A DNA stretch of 64,000 bases from Herbaspirillum sp. SJZ107. Lineage in GTDB: Bacteria > Pseudomonadota > Gammaproteobacteria > Burkholderiales > Burkholderiaceae_D. The stretch lies in assembly GCF_006715485.1 (NCBI RefSeq), contig NZ_VFNH01000003.1, positions 682,001 to 746,000 of the forward strand, in the 5' to 3' direction. Below, piece after piece: positions 6,815 to 14,990 of this stretch; the first letter of the stretch is position 1, and every line of letters begins with the position of its first letter. Under the pieces are notes generated by a model that saw only the letters and a program-made list of their open reading frames with translations, was not told the DNA's origin and searched no databases. The translations under genes were made by a program, and so were the position numbers.

Positions 6815-8602
6815 ATGCAACAGCGCAACACCGGCTCCATCGCCGCCCGCCTGGCCCCTGCCCTGGTGGTCTCGCTGCTGGCGGCAACCGGCGCATCTGC
6901 CGCGACCCTGTCGGTCGGTCCCGGCAAACAATATGCCGCACCGTGCGCGGCATTCAACGCTGCCCGCGATGGCGACACCATCGAAATCAGCGGCAACAAT
7001 ATTTACAAGGGCGATGTCTGCGGCATTTCCCGCAATAACCTGACCATTCGCGGCGTCAACGGCCGTCCGATGATCGATGCCAACGGCGCCAATGCCATGG
7101 GCAAGGCGATCTGGGTGGTCGGCGGCAACAACATCACCATCGAAAACGTCGAAATGTACGGTGCCCGGGTGCCGGACCAGAACGGCGCCGCACTGCGCCT
7201 GGAAGGCACCGGTTTCACGCTGCGCCAGAGCTTCCTGCACGATAACGAAAACGGCATTCTGAGCGGCGCCAATACCGCCAGCGATATCCTGATCGAGTAC
7301 AGTGAATTCGGCCACAACGGTTTCGGCGACGGCTATAGCCACAACCTGTATATCGGCAACGTCCGCAGCCTCACCTTCCGCTACAGCTATTCGCACGACG
7401 CCAACGTCGGCCACAACCTGAAGTCGCGCGCCCAGGTCAACACGATCTACAACAACCGCTTCTCCAGCACCGCGCCGGGCCAGACCAGCAGCACCGCAGC
7501 GGGCAGCCCGAGCTACGAAGTCGACCTGCCCAACGCCGGCACCTCGTACGTCATCGGCAACGTGATCGAACAGCCGGCCGCCAACAGCAACCCGAACATC
7601 CTGGCCTATGGCGAGGAAGGTGCGAGCAACCCGGGCAAGGACCTGTATGTGGTCAACAATACTTTCCTGAACGATGCCGGTTCGGGCACTTTCGTGATGA
7701 TCGGCTCCGGTGTGAGCACCCCTGCCCTGATTCAGAACAACGTCTTTGCGGGCGCCGGCAGCGTGACCAGCCAGGGCAATGCGACACTCAGGACCAACCA
7801 CAGCGCCGCCGCACCGGCCTTCGTCAACCGCGCCACCTACGACCTGCATCCGGCCGCCGGTTCGCCGATGATCAATGCCGCCTCGGCGCCCGGCACCGCA
7901 CCGACCGGCTTCGTGCTGGCCCCGATTGCGCAATACCAGCACGTGGCTTCGGGCGAAGCCCGCATCAACGTCAACGACATCGGCGCCTACGCCTCCAACG
8001 GCGCCGCCGCCACGCCGCCCGCAACGACGGGCTGGACCCAGTGCGCCAACGAAGGCGGCACCTGCACCTTCAGCGGCACCCGCGAAGTGCGCTACGGCTC
8101 GGGCACGACCTTCGTGTCGCGCACCGTGAGCGGTTCGGTCGCCTGCAGCAACGCCGTGTTCGGCGACCCGACCCCGAACGTGGCCAAGACCTGCAGCTAT
8201 GCGGCCACCGCCTGGACCCAGTGCGCCAACGAAGGCGGTACCTGCTCGTTCAGCGGCACCCATGAAGTGCGCTACGGCTCGGGCACGACCTTCGTGTCGC
8301 GCACCGTCACCGGTTCGGTCGCCTGCAGCAACGCGGTGTTCGGCGACCCGACCCCGAACGTGGCCAAGACCTGCAGCTACGCCGCCGACAGCAGCACTGC
8401 ACCGGCAGCGGAAACCTGGAACACCTGCGCCGGCGAGGGCGCCCTGTGCACCTTCAGCGGCACCCGCGACGTCCGCTACGGCGCCGGCAGCAGCTTCGTG
8501 ACCCGGACCTTCACGGGCTCGGTCCTGTGCTCGAACGCCGTGTTCGGCGACCCGGCCCTGGGCGTGGTCAAGTCGTGCAGCGTGTCCAGCCTGACAAAAT
8601 AA
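6815..8602 (+). CDS. Secreted right-handed beta-helix protein with three C-terminal cysteine-bearing modules
   Basis: A 595-aa protein with a signal peptide (to about GASAA, residue 31). Residues about 40-370 form a parallel beta-helix rich in N and G turns (NNLTIRGVNG, NNITIENVEMYG, SDILIEYSEFGHN), the fold of polysaccharide lyases and some adhesins. Three modules of about 60 residues follow, starting at W407, W467 and W535, each W(T/N)xCAxEGxxCxFSGTxxVRYG...SxxCSNAVFGDPxxxVxKxC. The four cysteines suggest disulfides; similar modules occur in bacterial secreted carbohydrate-active enzymes and probably bind carbohydrate. The catalytic role is not assignable: lyase, epimerase or binding protein are all possible. 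The ribosome binding site is GAGGAAA. Confidence 0.75.
   Translation: MQQRNTGSIAARLAPALVVSLLAATGASAATLSVGPGKQYAAPCAAFNAARDGDTIEISGNNIYKGDVCGISRNNLTIRGVNGRPMIDANGANAMGKAIWVVGGNNITIENVEMYGARVPDQNGAALRLEGTGFTLRQSFLHDNENGILSGANTASDILIEYSEFGHNGFGDGYSHNLYIGNVRSLTFRYSYSHDANVGHNLKSRAQVNTIYNNRFSSTAPGQTSSTAAGSPSYEVDLPNAGTSYVIGNVIEQPAANSNPNILAYGEEGASNPGKDLYVVNNTFLNDAGSGTFVMIGSGVSTPALIQNNVFAGAGSVTSQGNATLRTNHSAAAPAFVNRATYDLHPAAGSPMINAASAPGTAPTGFVLAPIAQYQHVASGEARINVNDIGAYASNGAAATPPATTGWTQCANEGGTCTFSGTREVRYGSGTTFVSRTVSGSVACSNAVFGDPTPNVAKTCSYAATAWTQCANEGGTCSFSGTHEVRYGSGTTFVSRTVTGSVACSNAVFGDPTPNVAKTCSYAADSSTAPAAETWNTCAGEGALCTFSGTRDVRYGAGSSFVTRTFTGSVLCSNAVFGDPALGVVKSCSVSSLTK
8033..8587 (+). repeat. Three tandem ~60-codon repeats encoding cysteine modules
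   Basis: Units start at 8033, 8213 and 8417. The first two are offset by exactly 180 bases and nearly identical at DNA level with only scattered changes, including synonymous ones, implying recent duplication. The third is diverged and preceded by a short Ser/Thr/Ala linker (about 8390-8416). Copy-number change by recombination is expected here. Confidence 0.9.
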
Positions 8603-8633
8603 GCGGATGACCTGAGTACTGCGTCGACGTAAA

Positions 8634-8663
8634 AAAAGGCCGCGAACTTCGCGGCCTTTTTCA
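8634..8663. terminator. Bidirectional rho-independent terminator
   Basis: An A-run, a GGCCGCG...CGCGGCC stem and a T-run lie between the convergent beta-helix and M13 peptidase genes. T-tracts occur on both strands, so it can end both transcripts. Confidence 0.85.
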
Positions 8664-8677
8664 TTGTCGACGACGCA

Positions 8678-10747
8678 TTACCAGATGATCACGCGGTCCT
8701 TCGGCGCCAGGTACATCTTGTCGCCCGGCTTCACGCCGAAAGCTTCGTAGTAGCCCGGCTGGTTCTTGAGGGTGCCGTTGGCGCGGTACTGGCCCGGCGA
8801 GTGCGGGTCGGTCTTCACCTGCACGATCTGCTGCTGTTCGCGCATCTTCGAACGCCACACCTGTGCCCAGCCCATGTACAGGCGCTGGTCGCCGCTCAAG
8901 CCGTCGATGACCGGCGCCTTCTTGCCCTTCAGCGAGATGTGATAGGCCTTGTAGGCGATGGCCAGGCCCGAGTTGTCGGCGATGTTCTCGCCCAGGGTCA
9001 GCTCGCCGTTGACGTGGTAGCCCGGCAGCGGCTCGAAGGCGTTGTACTGGTTGACCAGCATCGCGGTCTTGGCCTTGAAGTTCTTGTGGTCGGACGCGGT
9101 CCACCAGTCGCGCAGGTTGCCCTTGCCGTCGTACTGGGCGCCCTGGTCGTCGAAGCCGTGGCTGATCTCGTGGCCGATCACCGCGCCGATGCCGCCGTAG
9201 TTGACTGCGTCATCCGCATTGGCGTCGAAGAACGGCGGCTGCAGGATCGCGGCCGGGAACACGATCTCGTTCATCTCCGGGTTGTAGTAGGCGTTGATGG
9301 TCTGCGGCGTCATGCCCCACTCGTCGCGGTCGATCGGGCGGCCCAGCTTGTTCAGCTCGCGGTCGGCTTCGACCACGCGCGAACGCATCACGTTGCCGAC
9401 CAGGTCGTCACGCTTGACGGTCAGGGCCGAGTAGTCCTTCCACTTGTTCGGGTAGCCGATCTTCGGGTTGAAGGTGGCCAGCTTGGCTTGCGCTTCCTTC
9501 TTGGTGGCCGGGCTCATCCAGTCAAGCTTGTCGATCGACTGTTTATAGGCGGCCAGCAGGTTCTTGACCAGCGCTTCCATGCGCGCCTTGCGCTCGGCCG
9601 GGAAGTATTCGGCCACGTACAGCTTGCCCAGCGCTTCGCCCTGCGCACGCTCGACCGCGCCGACGCCGCGCTTCCAGCGCGGTTCCTGCTCCTTCACGCC
9701 CGACAGGGTGCGGCCGTAGAAATCGAAACGCTCGTCGGCGAAGTTCTTCGACAGGAAGCTGCCGTAGGATTCGATCAGGTGCAGCGACAGGTAGGCTTTC
9801 CAGGTCTCGATCGGGGTCTTGTTCGACAGCTCGACGAAGCCCTTCAGGTAGGTCGGCTGGCCGACGATCACGTAGCTCGCCTTGGCGCCGATGCCGGTGG
9901 TGTCGAACCAGGTCTTCCAGTCGAAGCCCGGCGCGGTCTTGTCCATGTCGGCCAGGTTGACCTTGTTGTAGGCCTTGATCGGATCGCGCAGTTCGACCTT
10001 GGTCCACTGCACGCGGGCGATCTCGGTTTCGAAGGCGACGATGGCTTTCGCATTGGCGGCGGCGTTCTTGTCGCCGGCCATGCCCAGCATCTTCTCGACG
10101 TGGGCCTGGTACTTGGCCTTGGTGTCGGCCAGCTTGGCGTCGTCCGCCTTCAGGTAGTAGTCGCGGTCCGGCATGCCCAGGCCACCCTGGCCGATGTCGG
10201 CGACGTACTTGGTCGAATCCTTGTTGTCCTGGTGGATGCCGAAGTCGAACGGCACGCCGACGCCGATTTTACCCAGGCGGGCCAGCATCGCCGGCAGCTC
10301 GGACTTGTCCTTCAGGGCAGCGATCTTGTCGAGTTCCGGCTTCAGCGGGGCCACGCCCAGCTGCTCCAGGCGCGCCTCGTCCATGAAGCTGGCGTAAAAA
10401 TCGCCGATGCGCTGGGCGTCGGTGCCGGCGGACGGGTTGGTCGAGGCGGTTTTTTCGATGATGCCGCGCAGCTGCGGCAGGGTGTTCTCGCGCAGCTCCA
10501 TGAACGAACCCCAGCTCGACTTGTCCGCCGGGATCTCGACCGTCTTGAGCCACTTGCCGTTCAGGTATTCGAAGAAGTCGTCCTGCGGGCGCACGGACGG
10601 CTCGATGTATTGGGTGGCGATGCCGGCGCTCAGGGTCTGGCCGCTCTTGGCTGCGGTGCTCTTGGCCGCGGCGGCGCCTTCGGCCGCGTGGCCCAGGCTG
10701 GAGATCAGCGCCAGGGTCAGGGCGCTCAACAGGTATTGTTTTTTCAT
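8678..10747 (-). CDS. Secreted M13 (neprilysin/PepO-like) zinc metallopeptidase, copy 1
   Basis: A 689-aa protein from the ATG at 10747; a TTG 27 bases upstream is less likely because GAGAG lies 9 bases before the ATG. The signal peptide is MKKQYLLSALTLALISSLGHA. The M13 N-domain (QDDFFEYLNGKWLK) comes first. The C-terminal peptidase has INAYYNP, the zinc motif VIGHEISHGFDDQG, the third ligand in GENIADNSGLAIAY, and the typical terminal Trp (DRVIIW). The family cleaves peptides with hydrophobic P1' residues, here in the periplasm or outside. It is followed by a bidirectional terminator and preceded by a close paralogue, so a tandem duplication. Confidence 0.95.
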   Translation of the reverse strand: MKKQYLLSALTLALISSLGHAAEGAAAAKSTAAKSGQTLSAGIATQYIEPSVRPQDDFFEYLNGKWLKTVEIPADKSSWGSFMELRENTLPQLRGIIEKTASTNPSAGTDAQRIGDFYASFMDEARLEQLGVAPLKPELDKIAALKDKSELPAMLARLGKIGVGVPFDFGIHQDNKDSTKYVADIGQGGLGMPDRDYYLKADDAKLADTKAKYQAHVEKMLGMAGDKNAAANAKAIVAFETEIARVQWTKVELRDPIKAYNKVNLADMDKTAPGFDWKTWFDTTGIGAKASYVIVGQPTYLKGFVELSNKTPIETWKAYLSLHLIESYGSFLSKNFADERFDFYGRTLSGVKEQEPRWKRGVGAVERAQGEALGKLYVAEYFPAERKARMEALVKNLLAAYKQSIDKLDWMSPATKKEAQAKLATFNPKIGYPNKWKDYSALTVKRDDLVGNVMRSRVVEADRELNKLGRPIDRDEWGMTPQTINAYYNPEMNEIVFPAAILQPPFFDANADDAVNYGGIGAVIGHEISHGFDDQGAQYDGKGNLRDWWTASDHKNFKAKTAMLVNQYNAFEPLPGYHVNGELTLGENIADNSGLAIAYKAYHISLKGKKAPVIDGLSGDQRLYMGWAQVWRSKMREQQQIVQVKTDPHSPGQYRANGTLKNQPGYYEAFGVKPGDKMYLAPKDRVIIW

Positions 10748-10832
10748 CTCTTTGGTCTCTCGGATTGTGGTCAATCGGCCGGCGGGATCACCGCCGGCCC
10801 GGGTCGTGCGGGTGCAGCTTACCAGATGCCGA

Positions 10833-12881
10833 TCACCAGATCGTCACGCGGTCTTCCGGCTTCAGGTACATCTTGTCGCCTTCCTTGATGCCGAAGGCTT
10901 CATAGAAGGCGGCCTGGTTGCGCAGCGTGCCGTTGGCGCGGAACTGGCCCGGCGAGTGCGGGTCGGTCTTCACCTGGTTGATCGCCGCTTCGTCGCGCAT
11001 CTTCGAGCGCCACACCTGGCCGAAGCCCATGAAGAAGCGCTGGTCGCCGGTGAGGCCGTCGATGACCGGGGCCGGCTGGCCGTGCAGCGAGATCTTGTAG
11101 GCTTTATAGGCGATGGCGAGGCCCGAGTTGTCGCCGATGTTCTCGCCCAGAGTCAGCGCACCGTTGACGTGGTAGCCCGGCACCGGCTCGAAGGCGTCGT
11201 ACTGCTTGACCAGCATGTCGGTCTTGGCCTTGAAGCGCGCCTCGTCTTCCTCCGTCCACCAGTTGCGCAGGTTGCCCTGGCCGTCAGACTGGCTGCCCTT
11301 GTCGTCGAAGCCGTGGCCGATCTCGTGGCCGATCACGGCGCCGATCGCGCCGTAGTTCACGGCATCGTCGGCTTCGGCATTGAAGAACGGCGGCTGCAGG
11401 ATCGCGGCCGGGAACACGATCTCGTTCAGGCGCGAGTTGTAGTAGGCGTTGATGGTCTGCGGCGTCATGCCCCATTCCTCGCGGTCGATCGGCTTGCCCA
11501 GCTTGTTGATGTTGCGGTTGTAGGCGAAGGTCGAGGCGCGCATCACGTTGCCGACCAGGTCATCGGATTTGACCGCCAGTTTCGTATAGTCGCGCCACTT
11601 GTTCGGGTAGCCGATCTTCGGGTTGAAGGTGGCCAGCTTGGCCTGCGCTTCCTTCTTGGTGGCCGCGCCCATCCAGTCGAGGCCGTCGATCGACTCTTTA
11701 TAAGCGGCCAGCACGTTCTTGACCAGCGCGTCCATGCGCGCTTTTCTCTCCGGCGGGAAGTACTTGGCCACGTATTCGCGGCCCAGCGCTTCGCCCAGCG
11801 CGCCTTCCACCGTCGACACGGCGCGCTTCCAGCGCGGACGGTTCTCGGTGACGCCGGTCAGCGTGGTGCCGTAGAAGTAGAAGTTGGCGTCCACGAAGCC
11901 CTTGCTCAGGTAAGGCGAGTATTCGCGCAGCAGCTGCCACTGGAAATAGGCCTTGACGGTCTCGAGGTCGGTGTCGTTCAGCACCTTGTTGAAGCCGGTG
12001 ACGTAGCTCGGCTGGCCGACGATCACGTAGTCGGCCTTGTTACCGACGCCGGCGGCGGCCAGCGCGCTCTTCCAGTCGTAGTCCGGCGCCAGGGTCGACA
12101 GCTCGGCCACGCTCATCTTGTTGTAGCCCTTGTTCGGATCGCGCAGCTCGACGCGGTTCCACTGGACTTCGGCCAGCTTCGTCTCGAAGGCCACGATCGC
12201 TTTCGCCTTGGCGGCGGCGTCCTTTTCTCCGGCCAGGCCGAGGATGGTGGCGACATGCGCTTCGTACTTGGCGCGGATGCCGGCCATGCGCTTGTCGTCC
12301 AGCTTCAGGTAGTAATCGCGGTCCGGCATGCCCAGGCCGCCCTGGCGGATGTAGGTCGCGTAGCGGGTCGATGCCTTGGCGTCCTGCGCCACGCCGATGC
12401 CGTAGGGCGTGGCCACCCCGATCTGCGACAAGTGCGCGACCAGGGCCGGCACGCCCTTCTTGTCCTTCAGCGTGCGGATGCGCTGCAGCTCGCCGGCGAG
12501 CGGCTTGGTGCCGAGGGCTTCCAGCTTGTTCTCGTCCATGAAGCTGGCGTACAGGTCGCCGATCTTGCGGGCATCGGTCCCCGGCTTGGCCTTGGCTTGC
12601 TGGTCGGCTTCGATGATCTCGCGCAGCTGCGGCGTGGTGTCGTCGCGCAGCTTCATGAAGGTGCCCCAGCTCGACTTGTCAGCCGGGATCTCGGCGGTTT
12701 TCAGCCACTTGCCGTTGAGGTATTCGAAAAAGTCGTCCTGGGCGCGTACGGTCGGGTCGATGTACTGCGTCTCGATGCCGGACTTGGCTGCGGATGCAGC
12801 GGGTGCCGGGGCATTCTCCGCAGCGCTGGCGAAAGCGGCCAGCAGGGACAGGGTCAGGGTGCTCAACAGGTAACGTTTCAC
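10833..12881 (-). CDS. Secreted M13 (neprilysin/PepO-like) zinc metallopeptidase, copy 2
   Basis: A 682-aa paralogue of the downstream gene. The preferred start is GTG at 12881, 7 bases after a clean AAGGA site, giving MKRYLLSTLTLSLLAAFASA, which aligns with the paralogue's signal peptide; an upstream ATG at 12896 is possible. It has FFEYLNGKWLK, INAYYNS, zinc motif VIGHEIGHGFDDKG (Gly instead of Ser before the second His, both zinc His kept), GENIGDNSGLAIAY and terminal Trp. Only 85 bases separate it from copy 1, with no clear terminator, so the two are probably co-transcribed. Confidence 0.95.
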   Translation of the reverse strand: MKRYLLSTLTLSLLAAFASAAENAPAPAASAAKSGIETQYIDPTVRAQDDFFEYLNGKWLKTAEIPADKSSWGTFMKLRDDTTPQLREIIEADQQAKAKPGTDARKIGDLYASFMDENKLEALGTKPLAGELQRIRTLKDKKGVPALVAHLSQIGVATPYGIGVAQDAKASTRYATYIRQGGLGMPDRDYYLKLDDKRMAGIRAKYEAHVATILGLAGEKDAAAKAKAIVAFETKLAEVQWNRVELRDPNKGYNKMSVAELSTLAPDYDWKSALAAAGVGNKADYVIVGQPSYVTGFNKVLNDTDLETVKAYFQWQLLREYSPYLSKGFVDANFYFYGTTLTGVTENRPRWKRAVSTVEGALGEALGREYVAKYFPPERKARMDALVKNVLAAYKESIDGLDWMGAATKKEAQAKLATFNPKIGYPNKWRDYTKLAVKSDDLVGNVMRASTFAYNRNINKLGKPIDREEWGMTPQTINAYYNSRLNEIVFPAAILQPPFFNAEADDAVNYGAIGAVIGHEIGHGFDDKGSQSDGQGNLRNWWTEEDEARFKAKTDMLVKQYDAFEPVPGYHVNGALTLGENIGDNSGLAIAYKAYKISLHGQPAPVIDGLTGDQRFFMGFGQVWRSKMRDEAAINQVKTDPHSPGQFRANGTLRNQAAFYEAFGIKEGDKMYLKPEDRVTIW

Positions 12882-13113
12882 AAGGAAGTCCTTCATTGCA
12901 TAGGGAAAAGAGCGGCTTGTGGCCATCGGCAAATGTAACACAGCCCGGCTTGGCAAAACCGGGCTGTTGTCTGACAGGCACTTCTTCGTCGTCCCTGCCC
13001 CATGTTGCCGACTAGATCGAGGAAATTCTATCCGGGAAGGGTAAGGCCATTACACGAAAACACGCTTTTTTACTTTTCGATACATCATGCATATGTGAGC
13101 ACCGCGGCGGGTC

Positions 13114-13698
13114 TTAGCCGCCGATGTTGATCGAGGCGCCGCCCGGTCCCGTGGCGCCCGCGCCGCCGGCGCCACCCATGCCGCCCATGCCGCGGCCGCC
13201 ACGTCCGCCACGCCGCTCTCCCCGTTCGCCGCCACGCTCGCCAGCACCGCCCGGCCGCCCTTCCGGCACCACGCGCACCAGCTGCTCGCCCAGGAACACC
13301 GCAAGCTGGGCACGCTGCTTGTCGTCGAGGGCATCGTTCACGCCCAGCCACAGCTCACGCAGCTGCCTGTCTTCCGCACTGGAAGCCGCGCTTTCCGCTT
13401 CCACCAGTTTATTCAGTTCACGCAGTTCGACGTCCGGCCTGGCCAGCATCGTTTTCGCCTGTTCCTGCAGCGTGTCGCGGCGGTGCTGGCGCTCGCGCAG
13501 CACGCTGCGGGTACGGCCCTCGACTTGGTTCCACAGGGTTTGCTGGTTGGTGCTCAGGTGCATCGACGATTTCAGGTCCGACGCCATGAACATCAGGTCT
13601 TCGACGCGCATGTCCATCAGCGGGACGGCGAACGAGGGCGTGGCAGCACCGACGGCAAGGGCCAGCACGCAGGCACGGAACAGACGGGTTCTTAACAT
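13114..13698 (-). CDS. Spy/LTXXQ-like periplasmic protein with Gly/Arg-rich tail
   Basis: A 194-aa protein starting at the ATG 13698 (AGGAGA 8 bases upstream). The signal peptide is MLRTRLFRACVLALAVGAA with cleavage near SFA. The middle (residues about 30-145) is almost entirely helical and charged, with VEGRTRSVLRERQHRRDTL and DALDDKQRAQLAVFL, like the LTXXQ motifs of Spy/CpxP periplasmic chaperones. The last 45 residues are Gly/Arg-rich low complexity (GERGGERGERRGGRGG). Family membership is inferred from the helical pattern and motif, not strong sequence identity. A terminator-like hairpin with six T's ends just before its ribosome binding site. Confidence 0.6.
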   Translation of the reverse strand: MLRTRLFRACVLALAVGAATPSFAVPLMDMRVEDLMFMASDLKSSMHLSTNQQTLWNQVEGRTRSVLRERQHRRDTLQEQAKTMLARPDVELRELNKLVEAESAASSAEDRQLRELWLGVNDALDDKQRAQLAVFLGEQLVRVVPEGRPGGAGERGGERGERRGGRGGRGMGGMGGAGGAGATGPGGASINIGG

Positions 13699-13718
13699 AC
13701 TGCAAATCTCCTGGGCAT

Positions 13719-13746
13719 AAAAAAGCCCACGGTGGGTACCGTGGGC
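13719..13746 (-). promoter_or_regulatory. Intrinsic-terminator-like leader element before the Spy-like gene
   Basis: On the minus strand GCCCACGG (13746-13739), a 6-base loop and CCGTGGGC (13732-13725) form a perfect stem followed by six T's (13724-13719), then AGGAGA and the ATG at 13698. A smaller hairpin CCACT/AGTGG sits just upstream (about 13753-13767). A terminator placed between promoter and ribosome binding site is the layout of an attenuator; alternatively it ends a small RNA made from 13747-13900. Confidence 0.5.
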
Positions 13747-13903
13747 AAAGACCACTTCAAGAGTGGAGAGAGAGAAAAACTGAGATCGACTATATGCCTC
13801 TCGCCCTGCCCTGTCCGGGCCCTTTACAAATACTTACCCTACGTTGGAGACGGAATACAAGGATTTACAAGAACATCGAACTTGTATTGACGCCGCTGCC
13901 AAT

Positions 13904-13925
13904 AAAAAAGGCTGCCGCGGCAGCC
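13904..13925 (-). terminator. Rho-independent terminator of the nucleotide-sugar operon
   Basis: The minus strand reads GGCTGCC-GC-GGCAGCC followed by TTTTTTATT, 25 bases downstream of the stop codon at 13950. Confidence 0.85.
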
Positions 13926-13949
13926 CTTTCGATGGCGAAGGCCAGGCAC

Positions 13950-14990
13950 TCAGGAATTGAGCTGCTTGGCATCGCCCAGGTTGTCCTTGTACGAATCGAA
14001 GATCTTGCGCAGCGCATCCTGCATCGAGACCTGCGGCTGCCAGCCCAGCTCCGACTCGGTATTCTCGATCTTCGGCACCCGGTTCTGCACGTCCTGGTAG
14101 CCGGCGCCGTAGTAGGCGCCCGAGCTGGTGTCGACCAGCTTGACCTGCTTCGCGGTCTCGCGGTATTCCGGGTACTCGGCCGCCAGGTCCAGCATCATGG
14201 TCGCCAGTTCGCGGATCGAGTAATTGTTGACCGGGTTGCCGACGTTATAAATCTTGCCGGTGGCCTTGCCGTCCTTGTTCTCGATGATCTTCATCAGCGC
14301 CGAGATGCCGTCGTCGACATAGGTGAACGAGCGCTTCTGGGCACCGCCGTCGACCAGCTGGATCGGTTCGCCGCGCACGATGTGGCCCAGGAACTGGGTC
14401 AGCACGCGCGACGAGCCTTCCTTCGGGGTGTGAATCGAATCGAGGCCGGCGCCGATCCAGTTGAACGGACGGAACAGCGTGAAATTCAGGCCTTCCATGC
14501 CGTAGCCCCAGATCACGCGGTCCATCAACTGCTTGGCGCAGGCGTAGATCCAGCGCGGCTTGTTGATCGGGCCGTAGACCAGGCTCGAGTTTTCCGGATC
14601 GAATTCGGCGTCCGGGCTCATGCCGTAGACTTCCGAGGTCGACGGGAAGATCAGGTGTTTTTTATACTTCGCGGCCGAGCGCACGATCGGCAGGTTGGCC
14701 TCGAAATCCAGCTCGAACACGCGCAGCGGTTCTTTCACGTAGGTCGAGGGCGTGGCGATCGCCACCAGCGGCAGGATCACGTCGCACTTCTTGACGTGGT
14801 ACTCGACCCATTCCTTGTTGATCGTGATGTCGCCCTCGAAGAAGTGCATGCGCGGATTGGACAGCAGGTCGCCCAGGCGCTCGCACTGCATGTCCATCCC
14901 ATACACTTCCCAGTCGGTCGTCTCCAGAATGCGCTTGGACAGGTGGTGGCCAATAAAACCGTTGACGCCGAGGATGAGGACTTTTTTCAT
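13950..14990 (-). CDS. Bifunctional UDP-4-keto-pentose/UDP-xylose synthase
   Basis: A 346-aa extended SDR enzyme homologous to the ArnA C-terminal decarboxylase domain and to the Ralstonia U4kpxs enzyme. The Rossmann motif is GVNGFIGHH, followed by the substrate-site region PSTSEVYG and the catalytic YACAK (Tyr-x-x-x-Lys). The FRPFNWIGAG and RSFTYVDDG blocks are characteristic of this subgroup. It oxidises and decarboxylates UDP-glucuronate to UDP-4-keto-pentose and can reduce it to UDP-xylose. No formyltransferase domain is fused, so lipid A aminoarabinose synthesis is less likely than exopolysaccharide or LPS pentose supply. Its start overlaps the epimerase stop by 4 bases. Confidence 0.85.
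   Translation of the reverse strand: MKKVLILGVNGFIGHHLSKRILETTDWEVYGMDMQCERLGDLLSNPRMHFFEGDITINKEWVEYHVKKCDVILPLVAIATPSTYVKEPLRVFELDFEANLPIVRSAAKYKKHLIFPSTSEVYGMSPDAEFDPENSSLVYGPINKPRWIYACAKQLMDRVIWGYGMEGLNFTLFRPFNWIGAGLDSIHTPKEGSSRVLTQFLGHIVRGEPIQLVDGGAQKRSFTYVDDGISALMKIIENKDGKATGKIYNVGNPVNNYSIRELATMMLDLAAEYPEYRETAKQVKLVDTSSGAYYGAGYQDVQNRVPKIENTESELGWQPQVSMQDALRKIFDSYKDNLGDAKQLNS

Noticed and set aside
8801..12938. Two long plus-strand open frames (695 and 843 aa) over the M13 peptidases.
   Set aside because: They are antisense mirrors of the two paralogues and resemble each other for that reason only.
12940..12967. Hairpin ACAGCCCGG/CCGGGCTGT between the Spy-like gene and M13 copy 2.
   Set aside because: It has no T-run on either strand and lies 150 bases after the Spy-like stop codon, too weak to call a terminator.
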